The position numbers and the translations under genes were made by a program. Shown piece after piece: positions 1 through 12,056 of a stretch of 64,000 nt of DNA. How positions within the stretch are numbered: position 1 is the first letter of the stretch; each line of letters begins with the position of its first letter. The stretch is taken from positions 22,132,379-22,196,378 of the forward strand of contig ML680053.1 of assembly GCA_007922225.1 (NCBI GenBank), in the 5' to 3' direction. The DNA is from Emydura subglobosa. Taxonomy: Eukaryota; Chordata; Testudines; Chelidae. The notes beneath the pieces are model-generated. The model was not told the DNA's origin. It made no database searches and saw only the letters and a list, made by a program, of their open reading frames with translations.

Positions 1-54
1 CAAGACTTTTCATTTTTTTTGAGAAAAATTTTGAGAGCAAGAGACAGCACCCCA

Positions 55-210
55 GAATAGCCAGATAGTTAGGGCACTCAGCTGAGATGCGGGACACCCA
101 GGCTCAGGTCCCTGCTCTCAATCAGGCAGAGCAAGGACTTGAATCAGCACAGTAGTCCACCTCTCTAGTGAGTGCCCTAACCACTGGGTTATTAGCTGTT
201 CTGGTATGGG
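55..210. repeat. Palindromic tRNA-like repeat, copy 1
   Basis: The left half contains a tRNA-like stretch (GTTAGGGCACTCAGCTGAGA near 68, then GGCTCAGGTCCCTGC near 111). The right half is its approximate reverse complement (AGTGAGTGCCCTAACCACTG near 168). The DNA could therefore fold into one long hairpin with A-box/B-box-like sequence in each arm. The AT-rich sequence before it (positions 10-45, with runs such as TTTTTTTTGAGAAAAATTTT) resembles the flanks of the second copy at 19.2-19.6 kb. The outer left part lies beyond the window edge. This is a degenerate interspersed repeat, not a tRNA gene: no acceptor stem or clean cloverleaf is visible. Confidence 0.6.
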
Positions 211-1780
211 CTGCACTCTTCCTCTCCAAGTTCCATCTTGCAATTGAGAAACCTTCCTGAAGAAAAAGTGCATCAATACATTTCTGCAAATGTAGGTATG
301 TTGGTTACATAGGTAGGGTCAGATTGCATATACACAGAACGATGATGCTCACATAGGCCTTGATCCAGTTAAGCCGACACGTAGCTTTGTTTTGGTTTAA
401 GCATAATGCAAAAATGAGATGCAAAAATGAAGTTTATTCACACTGTCTTTTCCATGTTAGTGTTACGCATACAGTAAACCGATATATACAGATATAGGTG
501 TAGCTTCTTTAATGTAGTTCATATTTGGGTTATGTGAGCCATGCCATGATACTGTTTGTGCTCTCATATGATCTGATAAATGCTGAAGATAAATAAATAT
601 GAAAAAAGGTTAAATATATTGATTCTGAATAAAAAGTTCCGACTACAAATGCCAGACTCTGGGTCCAAATTAAATTGAATAAATTCCTAGAAAACACATC
701 GAACTTGAAAAAAATGGAATCATAAACCGATGAAAGTCACCAGCTATCTTAATGCTATTTAATACCAGATTTTCCATATTTGCAGTTCCACAATGTTGCT
801 TATTACGGCTTTCTGTTCTCTCAAGATATGATGTGCAGAGATATTTGGACTATTTTTTTAATGTGGCACCTGGATATGATGCGTTAAGTGGCAGTTGTAT
901 TGCAAACTACTGATTTTTGGCATGTTTCGCATATAGTGCTTGTTGAATCATTTCTTGAGAGGCACTGCTTGATTTTACTAGAGCAGAGGCCATGGGCCAA
1001 AGTTTCTTGTCTGTTTTATCAACATAAATCTGAAGTCCACTGAAGCTAATGGCTTCATTGAAGTGAGTCCAGATTTACCCTTGAATGGAGAGCAGAATTT
1101 GTCTAAACATAGCTCCAAGTTTTGATTGCTTTTTTCCCTGAAGATTATAAAAATATTTCTGAGATATTTAGTGTTCAAGCAATTTAGCTACAGGCTGACT
1201 AGGTTCTTGACTGTTGCACAACAAATCAATGTATCTTGCATTCCTTTCCCAATATAACAATAAATGACAAGTCAAAGATAAAGCATCAGCAATTCTAGCT
1301 AACTCAGTAGTAGTCAAATACAGTAGTAATGAATATGATTCTTGATCTTTCCATTACAACAAAAATGGTGAGATTAAGAGCAAACACTTCCTATAGCATT
1401 ACAAGTCCTGCTAACTGAAAAAACAAAACAAAACAGGATAAAAAATACTGTGCACATATAGAAATATTTATTTATTCATACTTAACCCAGATATTAACAC
1501 TAGAAATCTTGCTATTCATCTCACCATCCCAGAAAAAAACCTAGGTAAACACATGTGTTTTGTAACAAGCTCTGGAGGCCAACAAACTTCATTTCTGACA
1601 GTCCAGAGTATTGGGGATGAGAAAGAAGATTTCCAGAGGTTGAGAACATTCACCTACAGGATGATCCATGCAATAGAAGTAAATAATAAGCTAGGGACTA
1701 TTCAGGCTTATAAACCACTCTAATCATGGAGATAGCTGGTAGTAATGTCATCACAAATCCCTTACTTGTCAGCTGCTCAG
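211..1780. other. Unassigned AT-rich stretch
   Basis: I see no gene or recognisable repeat family here. The sequence is AT-rich, and its only open frame of note (978-1178, minus, 66 codons) has no family resemblance. Simple A-rich runs near 1419-1432 are the only low-complexity feature. Confidence 0.5.
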
Positions 1781-1782
1781 AG

Positions 1783-2084
1783 AGCTTGTCTATACAGGGA
1801 CATACAGGAATATTAATCCAAATTAACTAAAGGTGTTAATTTGAAGTGGATTAGTTAAACCACATTAAATCCCTGTGTGGATGATGCTGTTCAGAATTAA
1901 AATGGCCTTAATTCAGTTTAGTTTAATTCAGTTTGGAAGTTAATTAAACCTAACCCAATTAAGGCCACTTTAATTTGAAAGACGGTGTTCACAAGGGTTT
2001 AATGCAGTTTAACTGTTCCACTTCAAATTCACAATTTAGTTAATTCAGATTAACTTTCCTTGATGTCCTTGTGTTGTCAAGCCC
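1783..2084. mobile_element. MITE-like element with imperfect terminal inverted repeats
   Basis: The left end reads GCTTGTCTATACAGGGACAT. The reverse complement of the right end reads GCTTGACAACACAAGGACAT, and the similarity continues into an ATTAA-rich arm on both sides. The roughly 300-bp interior is rich in TTAATT and is partly self-complementary throughout. There is no coding capacity. The GTCTATACA-like end resembles the GTCTACAC core of the Harbinger-type elements at 7131, 16197, 32509 and 63351. A target duplication is not clear. Confidence 0.6.
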
Positions 2085-3804
2085 TAAAATATATGGGATC
2101 CAAACCAAGAATGGGCTTATAGATAAGAAAGTTGACTGGCAACCAGAAATAAATTTGAGGCTAGTAAAGTCTCCATAGCTCAAATATAATGTCCTTTCTG
2201 TAGAAAGTACAACTGCCCATTTTGCGTTAGCTGAAGTGTCTGAGTCCATTGCATTAATCCAATATGGCTAGACAGAAGGCATCAATAACTGATAATGACC
2301 ACACCGGAAAGAAAAGGTACATTTCTTGCCTACTACAGACAGTTGGCAAAAACACACCTTGTCCCTGATAACTATTTCAACATTTAGAAGCTGCCGAAGG
2401 CTCAATAAGACACACACCCGCCAGGTTGAATTTGAGTAACAAAGACATTGTAACAGTCAAGGCAAAATACCAAAGGGGCAATGGATTTCTCCTCCACAAT
2501 TTCCTCCAACTTACCAATATTTTTTTTCTCTCTGGTCTGTGCTAAGTTTCAGCCACCTAGCTCTTATACCAGCCTCAGGCACTGCTAGGCTTTAGGAAAG
2601 CAAATCAACCTCACCTTCTGGATCTTAGAAAATGATATAGAGCTGTGTGTGACAGGCACACTGATGGGACTGCGTACATATGGTGCAGGAGCAGTGACAG
2701 AACAGAACCCCGTGGTACTCTACACAAGGGATCCCTCAGGGCAGACGTGCTATTGCCCTGTCCTCTGGATCCTCAAAGAGACAAGAATGGAATCACTCAA
2801 ATACAAGTCTGTTTCTGAGCAAGTGCATCATTTAAAAGTAAGTGAACCAGCAGAGAAACGTAATCTTCGTCATTAGGACACCAGACATGTCCGCAGACAC
2901 GTGATGCTTACATACTTCACTCAGGCCTAATATAAGCTAGTGGCGGGAATGCTTTTAAGTGTGAAAGTACCTGTCTACCCATTTATAGAATGTGTCTGGT
3001 GTCCTGCAATAGCTTTTACTTGTGTTAACAGCCTAGGTGCTGCAGGGTCTGATAGTTCTGCCTGTAACACATTAGAACTCCTATTAGGATACCATGACTC
3101 CTAGTGCCAAAGAGCTACCTTTGTGATGAAAGGGGACTCATGCCATGTTCTGATGAGATATGATTAATTTTATTGGCTCCTGAGATGACATATAGCCTGC
3201 GGTGTGACACCTGTATGTTTTATTGCCTCACAAATTATGGTTTCCATTTGCTTTACAATCAAATACTGAGTGTTCAGCTACAGGCACACTGTTAGATGAT
3301 ATTACAATGTGATTTTGCTTATTAAGAGCCTGATTCTCCCACCCATAGTTATATTGGTTAGTTCCATTTTTTGGTGAGGAATTCCATTGATTTAAAGACT
3401 TGTTACAGGGTGTGTACAATGAGTAATGCTAGCAAAATAGATCCCTAAGTAATCTGCACCTAAATACTCATTATATGAAAACTGCCCAACCACAGTTATA
3501 ACCTTAGCTCCTGTTTACCAGCATTTTTCCCCTTCTTGATTCTGAACCGTTCTTGAATATTATTCAACCAGGTCAGTCATCTACTGGACCATATCTTTGA
3601 TTGCCACAGTGTAGATGCCAAATTCTGAAATAATGCTTTTATTGATAAAGTTTTGCCCTTTCTTCAAATGCCAGGTAGATTACATAGAAGGTATCCATAT
3701 AAGATTTCCAAGTGACAATGTACTATATCTATCTGAAACCTATATATACTTTGTAAAGTGCCCTGAAATATCTAACAAATTAATCAAGCAACATTATTTA
3801 TCGG
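2085..3804. other. Unassigned stretch
   Basis: No gene or confident repeat is seen. The open frame at 2649-2876 (+, 75 codons) shows no recognisable domain. The phrase GAGCCTGATTCTCCCACCC near 3326 resembles the ends of common short reptile inverted-repeat elements, but not enough remains to classify it. Confidence 0.4.
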
Positions 3805-3960
3805 TGAGATAGGTATTATCTCCCCATTTTACAGACAGAGAAACAGAGGCCTAGAAACAGGAAGTTACTTGATTTAAAGTTACACAGGAAGCATATGGAT
3901 ATAGGACACAGCCATCCTGACTCCCAGTCCTGTGCTATTACTGCAAAATTAGAGGTATGA
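3805..3960 (-). repeat. MIR-like SINE fragment
   Basis: The segment reads, on the plus strand, as the complement of a MIR core and tail: CCCCATTTTACAGACAGAGA followed by a gap-rich match to the part where MIR reads as cleared-count and hospital-like boilerplate (ACAGAGGCCTAG, then AGTTACTTG and TTACACAG). MIR elements are ancient tRNA-derived amniote SINEs. The copy is strongly diverged and has no open frame. Confidence 0.7.
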
Positions 3961-4064
3961 AAAAGTTCTCATCACTAACAAAATAGATACAGAATGGCAT
4001 CTCTGATTTTTCCTGTTTGCTAAGAAAATATTGACTCTCTTACTCAAATTTTGATTCACTTGAC

Positions 4065-4150
4065 TTCAGTGAGATTTCTAACATGCTTAAAACTAAGCAC
4101 ATTCTACAGTACTTTGCTAGACCGGGGCCTATGTGCATCAAATAGTAGGC
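4065..4150. repeat. Short interspersed repeat (GCTTAAAACTAAGCAC family)
   Basis: The segment reads CTTCAGTGAGATTTCTAACA, then GCTTAAAACTAAGCAC, then TTTGCTAGACCGGGGCCTA. A second copy at 37300-37372 shares the same order (TCAATGGGGCTATTCATGC, GCTTAAAGATAAGCATG, TTTGCTAGATTGGGGCCTA). Both contain a small inverted repeat around the GCTTA...TAAGC centre. This is a non-autonomous reptile repeat of unknown superfamily. Confidence 0.6.
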
Positions 4151-4227
4151 TGTCACTGAAGCCTATAACTTGGACATTGCTTTAATGTTTGCTCTCTCTA
4201 GGCCCACATTCACACAGTGTTTAAATC

Positions 4228-4960
4228 TTGCTGCTTCTTCCTGTCCAGCATCTCTTAAAAAAAACCACACACACACACACCAAAAAAAATCCCAATCTCA
4301 CAGCTAAGTCTCTCACTCAGCCCCTCGTCACTTGTCTCAACGGTAACAACCTCCTTTCTGGCTTTGGCAAATACCATCTTGTCCCATTTACATCAATTCA
4401 CAATGCCACTGCAAAGACAATTTTCCTGGTTTGCCATTTTGACCAGCTCAGTTGCTCTGTTTGCATCCCTTTACTGGCTCTCCATTGTCAAACACAAGAT
4501 AATGGTCCTCATTTTGAGGTTGTTCAGGGCCTATCCCAGATCTTCCTGTTTCTCTTAACTGTTGTTGAACCCTCAGCTCCCACCTTTGTTCTACCAATAA
4601 TGCTAGCCTGGATTACCAACTTTATCAAGTTTCCAACAAGCTCCTTTACACTCTCTCACACCTTCCCTTTTGTGTGGAAGGATTACCCATAAACATCTGC
4701 AGGCCTATCACGCTGTCCCCTTTCATATAATTCCTTAAAATGTACCTGTGCAGTGACTTTACAAAAGACTCCTCAGTGATTAGGTAGCTGGTATGCTGTG
4801 ACTGCCACTTTTTCTTATGCATCCCTTGTCTGTTTGTCATATCCATTTGTCTCATCTTATGGTTGGCACAGAAACCATCTTTGGACATTGCCTTGCACTG
4901 GAGCTCCGGGCACTTCCTTAAAACAAAGGATGACAAGCACAGGAAGTTCTTACCTTAAAT
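4228..4960 (+). mobile_element. L2/L3-like LINE 3' fragment
   Basis: The layout (CACAATGCCACTGCAAAGAC, then TTTACTGGCTCTCCATTGTC, then a C/T-rich tail) matches the C-terminal end and 3' tail of an L2/CR1-group LINE, in which a HWLP-like motif follows a 'leucine-rich' thumb. A better-preserved relative lies at 40440-41120. The 154-codon open frame at 4228-4692 coincides with the fragment but is not a functional protein: the catalytic reverse-transcriptase motifs are absent. An (AC)n-like run sits at 4264-4281. Confidence 0.55.
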
Positions 4961-6160
4961 CTTTTTTTAAACTTTCCCTTTTTTAATAGTTGATGTTTAA
5001 CACAGTGCTGAACTGAATTTGCTTTTTTTGGTCTCTGCTGCTGCCTGAGTGCATACATCCAGTTCCAAATGAGGTGTGTGGTTGACCAGTTAGTTGGTAA
5101 CTCTGGTGCTCATAACTCTGTGGTTCTACTGTATTTGAAAGTTATTCTGCCTTAACTGTTACACACTGGAGTGTAGGTAGTGTTACCTAGTAGTCACAAC
5201 AGGCAGCATGCCTAGTGGTTACACAGCACTGGAGGGAAGACAAGCAAGTGGTTGGAGCCAGCAGTCAGAACAGAACTGGAGCTTTGGTCAGGAGGCAAGC
5301 CAGGGGTCAGGATGAATAGTCAGGGGGTTCAGAGGAAGGTAGACTAGGGTTGCAGTGAGAATGGGCATAGGTTGGAGCAAGGAGTGGTACAGGAAGCAAG
5401 TCTGGTGCAGCTGCAGGCATGGAACACATTGAGCAGTCACTATGATACTGTTGCTACAAGACTTAAATGATGATCTGTTGGCTCTTCTGTCCACTCAGGA
5501 AGCAAAGTCACTTAGTGAGAGCTTATTGGGTCTGGGTCCAAGCCCAGAGCCAGCTGAGTTCCTTTTATTAACACTGCTGAGGTCAGATTTTTACAAAATA
5601 AAGTTTTAACATTCTTGCCAAACTGAATTCTGTAACACAACCTAAACTAGCTGCACCACCATGTCATTCTAGAGGCCTCCTTTTTGTTGTTGAATGATCT
5701 GTAGAATTTCTGAATAGATTTTAGTTCTAGATAAAGAGCTACGCACCTGGGAGTCTGGCTGTCAGACATACAGCCACTTGGCATGTTACATTGTAATCAC
5801 AGATGCTAAACTATATGCTTGGAAGTGGATCTCTGATCATCCGTAGCTGGGAGATGAGACGCCAAGTCCTTTCCTGCCATAGCTTTGCTGAGGAATGAAT
5901 TAGTCCCCATGAGACTTTCTTGGCTCTCAGCATAGTACTGGGCAGTAGATGATTTGTATTTTCTTACAGTATAGACAAGGCAGTTAAGCTAGTAAAAAAC
6001 TGCTGCAGTTCTTGCACACTGTTTGAGATGTATAACTATGGAAGCATTAGCCATTTAATTAAACCACTTAGCCTATTGTTTCATCTCAAAAACATATACT
6101 TGACTATCTTTATTTTTAAGATGTTAAGACACTAATATTCTTGTTATAGACATTTGCCTG
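4961..6160. other. Unassigned stretch
   Basis: No gene or repeat is recognised. Short T-rich and TTG-rich segments occur around 4960-5040. The minus-strand frame 5288-5494 shows nothing diagnostic. Confidence 0.4.
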
Positions 6161-6169
6161 TTTTAGCCT

Positions 6170-6288
6170 TCATAGGACTGATTCTCTTGTCACTTACATA
6201 AATGTAAATCAGGAGTAACTTAAATGAAGTCAAAGGATGTAAAACTACTGTAAGCAAGAGGTGAATTAGGCTCTGTAGTCCAGATGGC
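6170..6288. repeat. Short inverted-repeat element (TGATTCTC...AATTAGGCTC type)
   Basis: The segment begins GGACTGATTCTCTTGTCACT and ends near GGTGAATTAGGCTCTG. Its two halves are partly reverse-complementary around a core containing AAATCAGGAGTAACTTAAAT. It resembles the common reptile palindromic repeats in which a gaattctgatctcac-like end flanks a sequence about 'tacaccagtg' and 'gaagtcaatgg'. A similar remnant lies at 11225-11345. Confidence 0.5.
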
Positions 6289-7130
6289 ATCATCCTGTAC
6301 AAAAGGCTAGAAAGTGAGGGTCAGCCATTTCCAGGGCAGCTATAAAAGGAAACGAGAGGCCTCACATTGGGTGGGAACAAACCATCTCCATTCATTTGTC
6401 CCATGGAGACTGACCAAGAAAAACCTGGTTATTTCATTATACATCGCAATTATGGGATCATTTATATTTTGCAATGGCAACATGCTTATGAATTCACATG
6501 GGTGGCAGTCATTTATTTATGATACATAAAAACCAACTAATCAATAGCTCTAGCTGCCTTAGACTTGTTAAAAATACAGTCATACTCCTACATATTAAAA
6601 AAACCCCAAACAAAAAACAGTGCCTCCACAAAACCAGAAAATAACCAACCAGCAGCAAACACTCAAAAATCATCCCACGAACAAATACTAACCCCCCAGT
6701 GCACAGACACTAGCCCTCACTCTTCCCCTTCCTTCTCAAAAACTTGGGGAGAGAGATGAGCCTTGCTGCTTGCTCCAAAGGTCAAGAAATATGAGCTATT
6801 TAGGACCCACTTGGGGAGTGAATTTGAGAGGTGAGAGCTTCTTAAAAGGAATATCCTGCCTTTTAAACCAAGGGGACTTCAGCTCAGGCACCTCCACCAA
6901 ACAGCTGTGGCAGCATTCCACAGGGAGAGAGGCAACCTTGCAAATAGGCAGGTCTCAAGCCATTTAGGGCTTTATAGTTCATAACCAGCACTTGAAAAAT
7001 CAATTGGTGACCATTGCAGATCACAGAGCATCGGTGTCATATGTTAATAGTGAGAAACTCCAGGTTGAAAGTGGAACTCTTACATTCTGACCAACTTCAG
7101 TTTCTGAGTGGATTTAAGGCATAGCCTTAT

Positions 7131-7333
7131 AGTGTATGTCTACACTGCAACAATCCTCTGCTTCAGCCTCAGCTTAAATTTAATCCCTCAGCCCCTTGTG
7201 ACTACATCGCAATTGTGCTAACCCAGGGCTCAGCCCCAAAGTCCCAGGTTCCTTCAGAGCTGGAGAGTCCAAGCTCAAGTTAAGCCAGGATGCAGGGTCT
7301 GAGCCCTATTGCTTTGCAGTGTAGATTCAACCC
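7131..7333. mobile_element. Harbinger-type MITE
   Basis: The left end contains GTGTATGTCTACACTGCAA. The reverse complement of the right end contains TTGAATCTACACTGCAA, so the last 11 or so bases of the arms match (TCTACACTGCAA). The same GTATGTCTACACTGCA string is the right terminus of the autonomous Harbinger at 24.1 kb, read on the minus strand. The interior (about 200 bp) is non-coding, with GGGCTCAG-type segments. A non-autonomous derivative is the likely explanation; the target duplication is not clear. Confidence 0.7.
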
Positions 7334-7812
7334 CTCTTGATTCGGGTCCTTGGAGTCAGTCGGAAGTATCCTACAATTCCATGGGTCAGCTTCCTTAGTC
7401 CTTTCTATTCCAACAATCTGCAATCCACTCTGTTGAAAATGGAAGCCACGCCACTTTGCAAACAGCAGCAACTCAGGTCAGTGTCAACCCATTATCTTCT
7501 GATCATCAATCTGCCAGCAATTTTCTTTTTTAGTCTTCTACCCTCCATGTATCACATTATATATTTTCTTTCCCTTTCAATATTTGTAGACTGACTCATT
7601 CCCAAATCATCTCATCTAAGCTTTATATATTTAGTCCTCCAGTCCTCTGCTCTTTTTTTCTTGATAACTTTTGTGCTTGACTCAGTGAGACTGAGCGTTA
7701 TGAGAACCTGGTCACAGGACACTATCCAAAACATGCAGTGCAATGCACTATGGGGTTTTTGCCTGCTGCAGAAAGGACTGAAAGTGAAATGGACCATTCA
7801 GCTTAGTTATAT

Positions 7813-8182
7813 TTAGAGCTTTGTGAAACCAGTTTTTTGGTTCAATGGCTAAACCAAAAATGAAAAGAAAATTTGTTTCAGGTTGGACCAAATTTAATTT
7901 TTTTTTGTGAACCAAAAAAGTTTAAAAAATCCTTTTGGGTCAAACAAACTATTTTTGTTTAATTTTTTAGGTTTTTTTTTAACCATTTAAATTTTTAAAA
8001 CTAAAGCTGAAGTAAATTCAAAACAAAAAGCCACTTTGGATAGAAGAATCACAAAATATTTAGAATCTTTGTGGATTTTTTTCCTAACTAAAATGATTTG
8101 ACAAATTTGTGAAATGTTTGGGTTCATCTCCATGTGTATTTTTAGTGGAAAAAAAAGTCATCCAAAATTTTTGCTCAGCTCT
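7813..8182. mobile_element. hAT-like MITE with 8-bp target duplication
   Basis: A 370-bp AT-rich element begins TTAGAGCTTTGTGAAACC and ends TTTTTGCTCAGCTCT. The octamer AGTTATAT is present at both sides (7805-7812 and 8183-8190), which is the target duplication length of hAT transposons. The termini share AGAGCT in inverted orientation. The interior consists of Phe/Lys-like runs such as CCAAAAATGAAAAG, AACCAAAAAAG and TTTTTTAACC, and has no coding potential. Similar AAAACC/TTTTC-rich DNA occurs at 10620-10890. Confidence 0.7.
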
Positions 8183-8744
8183 AGTTATATTCTTTGCATT
8201 TCACTCTGAACATTTTGCAGAACTCTTTTAGATCTTAGCTTCAGAGCAGAGGCAGCTAAACTGATCCTTAATGCTATTGTTGATATTGGGTTGGTGACTA
8301 CCAGCATGCATATCTTTGCTCTATAGGCAATCACAGACCTCACTGAAGCTGAAAGGCATGCTAGCCACCCTTTGCTCAGGATAAATGTAAGAAGTAATTA
8401 AGCTCCTTTATGGAGTAAGATAGCTGAAACAATAGTAAACACCATCCAAGGGACTAAGTCATGTGTAAAATTGATCAGAAGTTGAGCTAGGTAGGCAGAG
8501 GGGTTTTCCCTGGGGGCTGATTGCAACACAGGAGCAGTGTGTGTCTGGGTGAGTCAGAAGCAGACAGCACCAGAAAAGCCAGAAGACAGCCAGAGACGCC
8601 CTGGGAGAAACCCAAGACATAAAATTTATTTTGGGCAGAATGATGGCTGAAAAGAAGCTGGTAATTGTGAGCAAGGAAACTGCTTTGTGTAGCATGAAAG
8701 CTTGTCTCTTTCACCACAGAAATTGGGCCAATCTCCTACTCAGG

Positions 8745-9010
8745 ATTCTCCTCCTTATGCATCTAAGGATCGTGTTAGCACTTTTGGCCACAGTATCACA
8801 CTGATAGCTCATGTTTAGCCAATTATTCACCACAAACCCCATATCTTTTTCAAAGAGTCACTGCTTCCCAGGATAGAGTCCCCCATCCTGTAAGTATGGC
8901 CCACATTCTTTGTTCCTAGTTGTATACATTTACATTTAGCTGTATTAAAACTCAAATACCTGACTATCATCAATTTCTCCTCCTAATGGAAACAATCCAC
9001 AAAGCCCCAC
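8745..9010 (-). mobile_element. CR1-group LINE fragment
   Basis: Plus-strand phrases such as GCATCTAAGGATCGTGTTAG, ACCACAAACCCCATATCTTT and TAAAACTCAAATACCTGACT follow the order of an ancient amniote CR1-like LINE 3' region read in reverse. The copy is old and interrupted, with no usable frame. Confidence 0.6.
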
Positions 9011-9884
9011 ATGTTGGCTAACCACTTGGGCCGAAAGGAGCAACAATATATTTGAGTACAATAATATAGACAAAAAGACATTGTCTTGAAATACTGAAAT
9101 AAAATTGTGCGCTTACATGGCTATTTATAAGACATCTATAGATTAGGTAAGATATGTAGATAGAAAATTCACAGGGCTATAGTTTACTTACAGGTAGGCA
9201 GGACTGGATTATGTTCTTAATTGCTTGAAAAACATAAGGAAAAAAAAGTATAAAAGAAGAAAACTACTATTGGCCCCTGGAAAAATTATCTGAATTGGTT
9301 ACATCTCTATTTAAGTCACAAGCTCCTGGTAGTGAAAGGCAGAGGACAATTCACAACAGACCATCGCTTATCCCCTATTGTTATGTTTGGCACCCCTAAA
9401 ATGTCGCCGGATCTGCAAAAACATTTGGGTTGAAAAATTTTGCCTGGCTCTAGTCATAATATCCCTCCCAGTCTCATTCGGCTCTGGGGGGGCGGAATGA
9501 AGAATCTCTGCTGCTGGCATGTAGGGGGCTTGGAGTAACGGCATCCACCATTCCCCATTCCCTCTGCCCACCTGCACAGTGATAGGGGGGATGTGGTGGG
9601 ACTGCAAGTCTGCCCCCCATACACACTGAAAGCAGCAGCAGAAGTAACTGGCACAGCAATGGGGCACCATAAATCTCCTTACTTCCTATGTTCTGACATA
9701 TGAACTCCCTCTAGACACCTATAGATTTAGTCAGGGGCCAGATCTATGGGAATCTGGAAGATGGCCAGATCAATGAGATATCACATTGGGAGGGTCAGAG
9801 GAAAATGTAAATTATACAGCTTAGACTCCCTGTAGCCTATCATGGACTTACCTAGACTCGCTCTGCATTTAGCCCTAGCAGGCA
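9011..9884. other. Unassigned stretch with GC-rich segment
   Basis: No gene is recognised. Between about 9370 and 9670 a GC-rich block contains overlapping minus-strand open frames of up to 100 codons. They are Cys- and Pro-rich by composition and show no recognisable domain. They are probably chance frames in an unidentified repeat. Confidence 0.35.
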
Positions 9885-10030
9885 GGAATCATGGGTTAAA
9901 TATCTGCCTCCAGCTTTCTCTGTGATCTGGGCCAAGTCATTTATTCTTTGTGCTTCTTCTTTCCCCTTTTAAACCAATATTACGTATTTTCATGCAGCAC
10001 TGGAAGATCCTCCAATATAAGATACTATAC
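9885..10030 (+). repeat. MIR-like SINE fragment
   Basis: The segment keeps the MIR order: GGAATCATGGGTTAAATA, TCTGTGATCTGGGCCAAGTC, ATTTATTC, then CTTCTTTCCCC. It lacks an intact tRNA-like head and is an ancient, non-coding remnant. Confidence 0.6.
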
Positions 10031-10619
10031 AAGTTCAAAGCATGATTATACTATCAAAATATTTAACAATTTTTAAAAGAAACAAGTGATACAGATTTAA
10101 GTAAGATGGTAAGTGGAAAGAATACATTGTACTGAAGCTAATTGTAAAAAAATCAAAGGTCTCTAGTTTTATCACTGTTAACTTCAACATATTTGATGGA
10201 TTCCCATATGAACCTGAGTTAAGGATGACAAGTCTCGGGCAGAGCTTATTATGAAAACACCAGACCCCACTTAGAACCATAGGGCTTGTTCTTGTCATGA
10301 CAGAAGAAAATCCTGAGGTTTAATTAGAACAGCAGCAGACTTCTTGCGAGACTCCATAAAATGAAAAAGCAGGCTGAACAGGCTGTCTGGCTAGAAGTCA
10401 AATATGTTTCTTCCCTAAGAACTTTCACCGTAGTTATTACTTCTGGAGTTAAAATAATACCTAATTTGGAATGATGGTATAGGAGGAATGTATACACAGT
10501 AGGTTTGCTGCATTGTAACAGATACTGTGTTTCATCTCGTCTGACCACAAATGGTGGAATGTATGAAACATCTACTGGAGGACATAGCCTTAGGGGTTAC
10601 TTCTCTGAAGCACTCTTTT

Positions 10620-10890
10620 GTGAATTTGTGTCGATTTCACTGAATTATTTGGTGGAAAACCAAAACCAAAACAGCAACCAAAAACCAGAAGAAATCAAAA
10701 TGTTTCTGTTTGACTTTTTCAAAACAAAACATTTGACTTTTTTTCAAAATTGAAATGATTTTTCAAAATTTTCTTTTGATTTTCTTTATTTTTTAAATGT
10801 TAAAAAAATGCTTAGTATTGAAACAAAATGTTTTGGCTCAAACGAAACAGTTCATTTGACCTGAAACTTTTTTAAACTCTTCAATTTGCT
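10620..10890. repeat. AAAACC/TTTTGG-rich degenerate repeat
   Basis: Alternating A-rich and T-rich motifs (AACCAAAACCAAAACAGC, CAAAACATTTGACTTTTTTT, AAACAGTTCATTTGACCTG) resemble the interior of the hAT-like MITE at 7813-8182. No clear ends or target duplication remain. The 82-codon frame across it is a composition artefact. Confidence 0.5.
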
Positions 10891-11224
10891 GATTGATTCA
10901 GGAGCTGATTGCTCCTGAGACTGAAATGCAATAAGAGGGTTAAGATCACAACATTAAGTTCAAAGGTGATATGTAAGTGATACCCCCTGGCATCAGATCT
11001 CCTTAGATCTATGTACACCCTCTACTGCTATTTAAGTGGGTTGAAATTGGTGTAACTTACATGTTGCAGATCAAGAAAAAAGCATAAGAAGGTGTAAGTT
11101 ACAGAAGTCACTACTCTGCTTTGACCTTCTTCTGCCTCCATGACATGTAAATTATGCCATTTTAGACGCCCTGGGCAGCAGAATGCTTGTATTTAGTTGT
11201 AAAGGATTCTGAATGTCAATTAGC

Positions 11225-11345
11225 TTACGTGTAAGGTGGTTAATGTACATAACAGGTCACATTCCCCTCTCCAGTACACTCCATTCAAGTCTATGAATTA
11301 CATTGGTGTAAAGACAGTGTAAGTGAGAGCAGAATCAGAACCCTA
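11225..11345. repeat. Short reptile repeat related to 6170-6288
   Basis: It contains CAAGTCTATGAATTACATTG, GTGTAAAGACAGTGTAAGTG and AGAGCAGAATCAGAACCC, the order expected for one half of a palindromic repeat whose ends read as 'gagagcagaatcaggccc'. The preceding 10975-11110 contains similar GGTGTAACTTACATG and GGTGTAAGTTACAG motifs and may belong to a related copy. Confidence 0.5.
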
Positions 11346-11399
11346 ATCACTGTGGGGACCATCCAATGCCCACTGAAGTCAATACCATCTGACACCCTT

Positions 11400-12030
11400 T
11401 CAAGTTAAGGAAAATGTTGGCACAGGAACAAATAGGTATAAGTTGGCCATGGTTAAAGTTAGGCTAGCAGGTAGAAGAATGTTTCTAACCATCAGAGGAG
11501 TGAGGTTCTGGAACAGCCTCTCTAATGCTATAGTGAGGGCAAATAACTTAATTAGTTTTAAGAAAGAACTTGATAAATGTATGAATGGGATTGCGTGACA
11601 TGGTTGCCTGAGATGGCAGGTGGTTGAGGGGTTCTTTCTAATCCTATGTTTTATGTCCTAAATCTCATGCTTCAGAGCTTCGGTTTGTAATCTGTAGGGA
11701 TCAGAAAGGAAACCCCTCCTTCCCAATGGATTCTGATTTCTGCTCCCATCCCCCTTCTTCCTTTGACATATCAAAGATGGTCACAGATGGTGATGTGACA
11801 CCAGGAGGCATATGGCCCACCAAATCAATCCTCCACCATTGCTGGAGCCTCCAGCATTGATGCACCTCACTGCCTCCTATTCCCTGACAGTGGCACACAA
11901 TAGTTTGGGATAATACAAGTCATTGGCCTTGATGCAGGGTAGGATTTAGTGGCCTGTGATGAGCAGGAGGTCAGACTAGATTACCATAATGGTCCCTTCT
12001 GGCCTTAAAACCTATGAAAGTTTTTTTTAA
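11400..12030 (+). mobile_element. CR1 LINE 3' end (5'-truncated)
   Basis: The first part encodes what remains of the C-terminal end of a CR1 ORF2: GAATGTTTCTAACCATCAGA, then GGAACAGCCTCT, then AAAGAACTTGATAAATGTA. The last part is a CR1 3' UTR (GAGGTCAGACTAGATTACC, then AATGGTCCCTTCTGGCC, then a degraded CCTATGAAAG tail). The same 3' module, in reverse, is at 61560-61774. About 250 bases between them are diverged. The solo LTR at 12057 begins shortly after the tail. Confidence 0.8.
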
Positions 12031-12056
12031 ATTCAAATGAATGAATGATTAGTGAG

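Noticed and set aside
4228..4692. 154-codon frame considered as a small gene
   Set aside because: Sequence order fits an L2/L3-like LINE end, and no start context or conserved domain supports a host gene.
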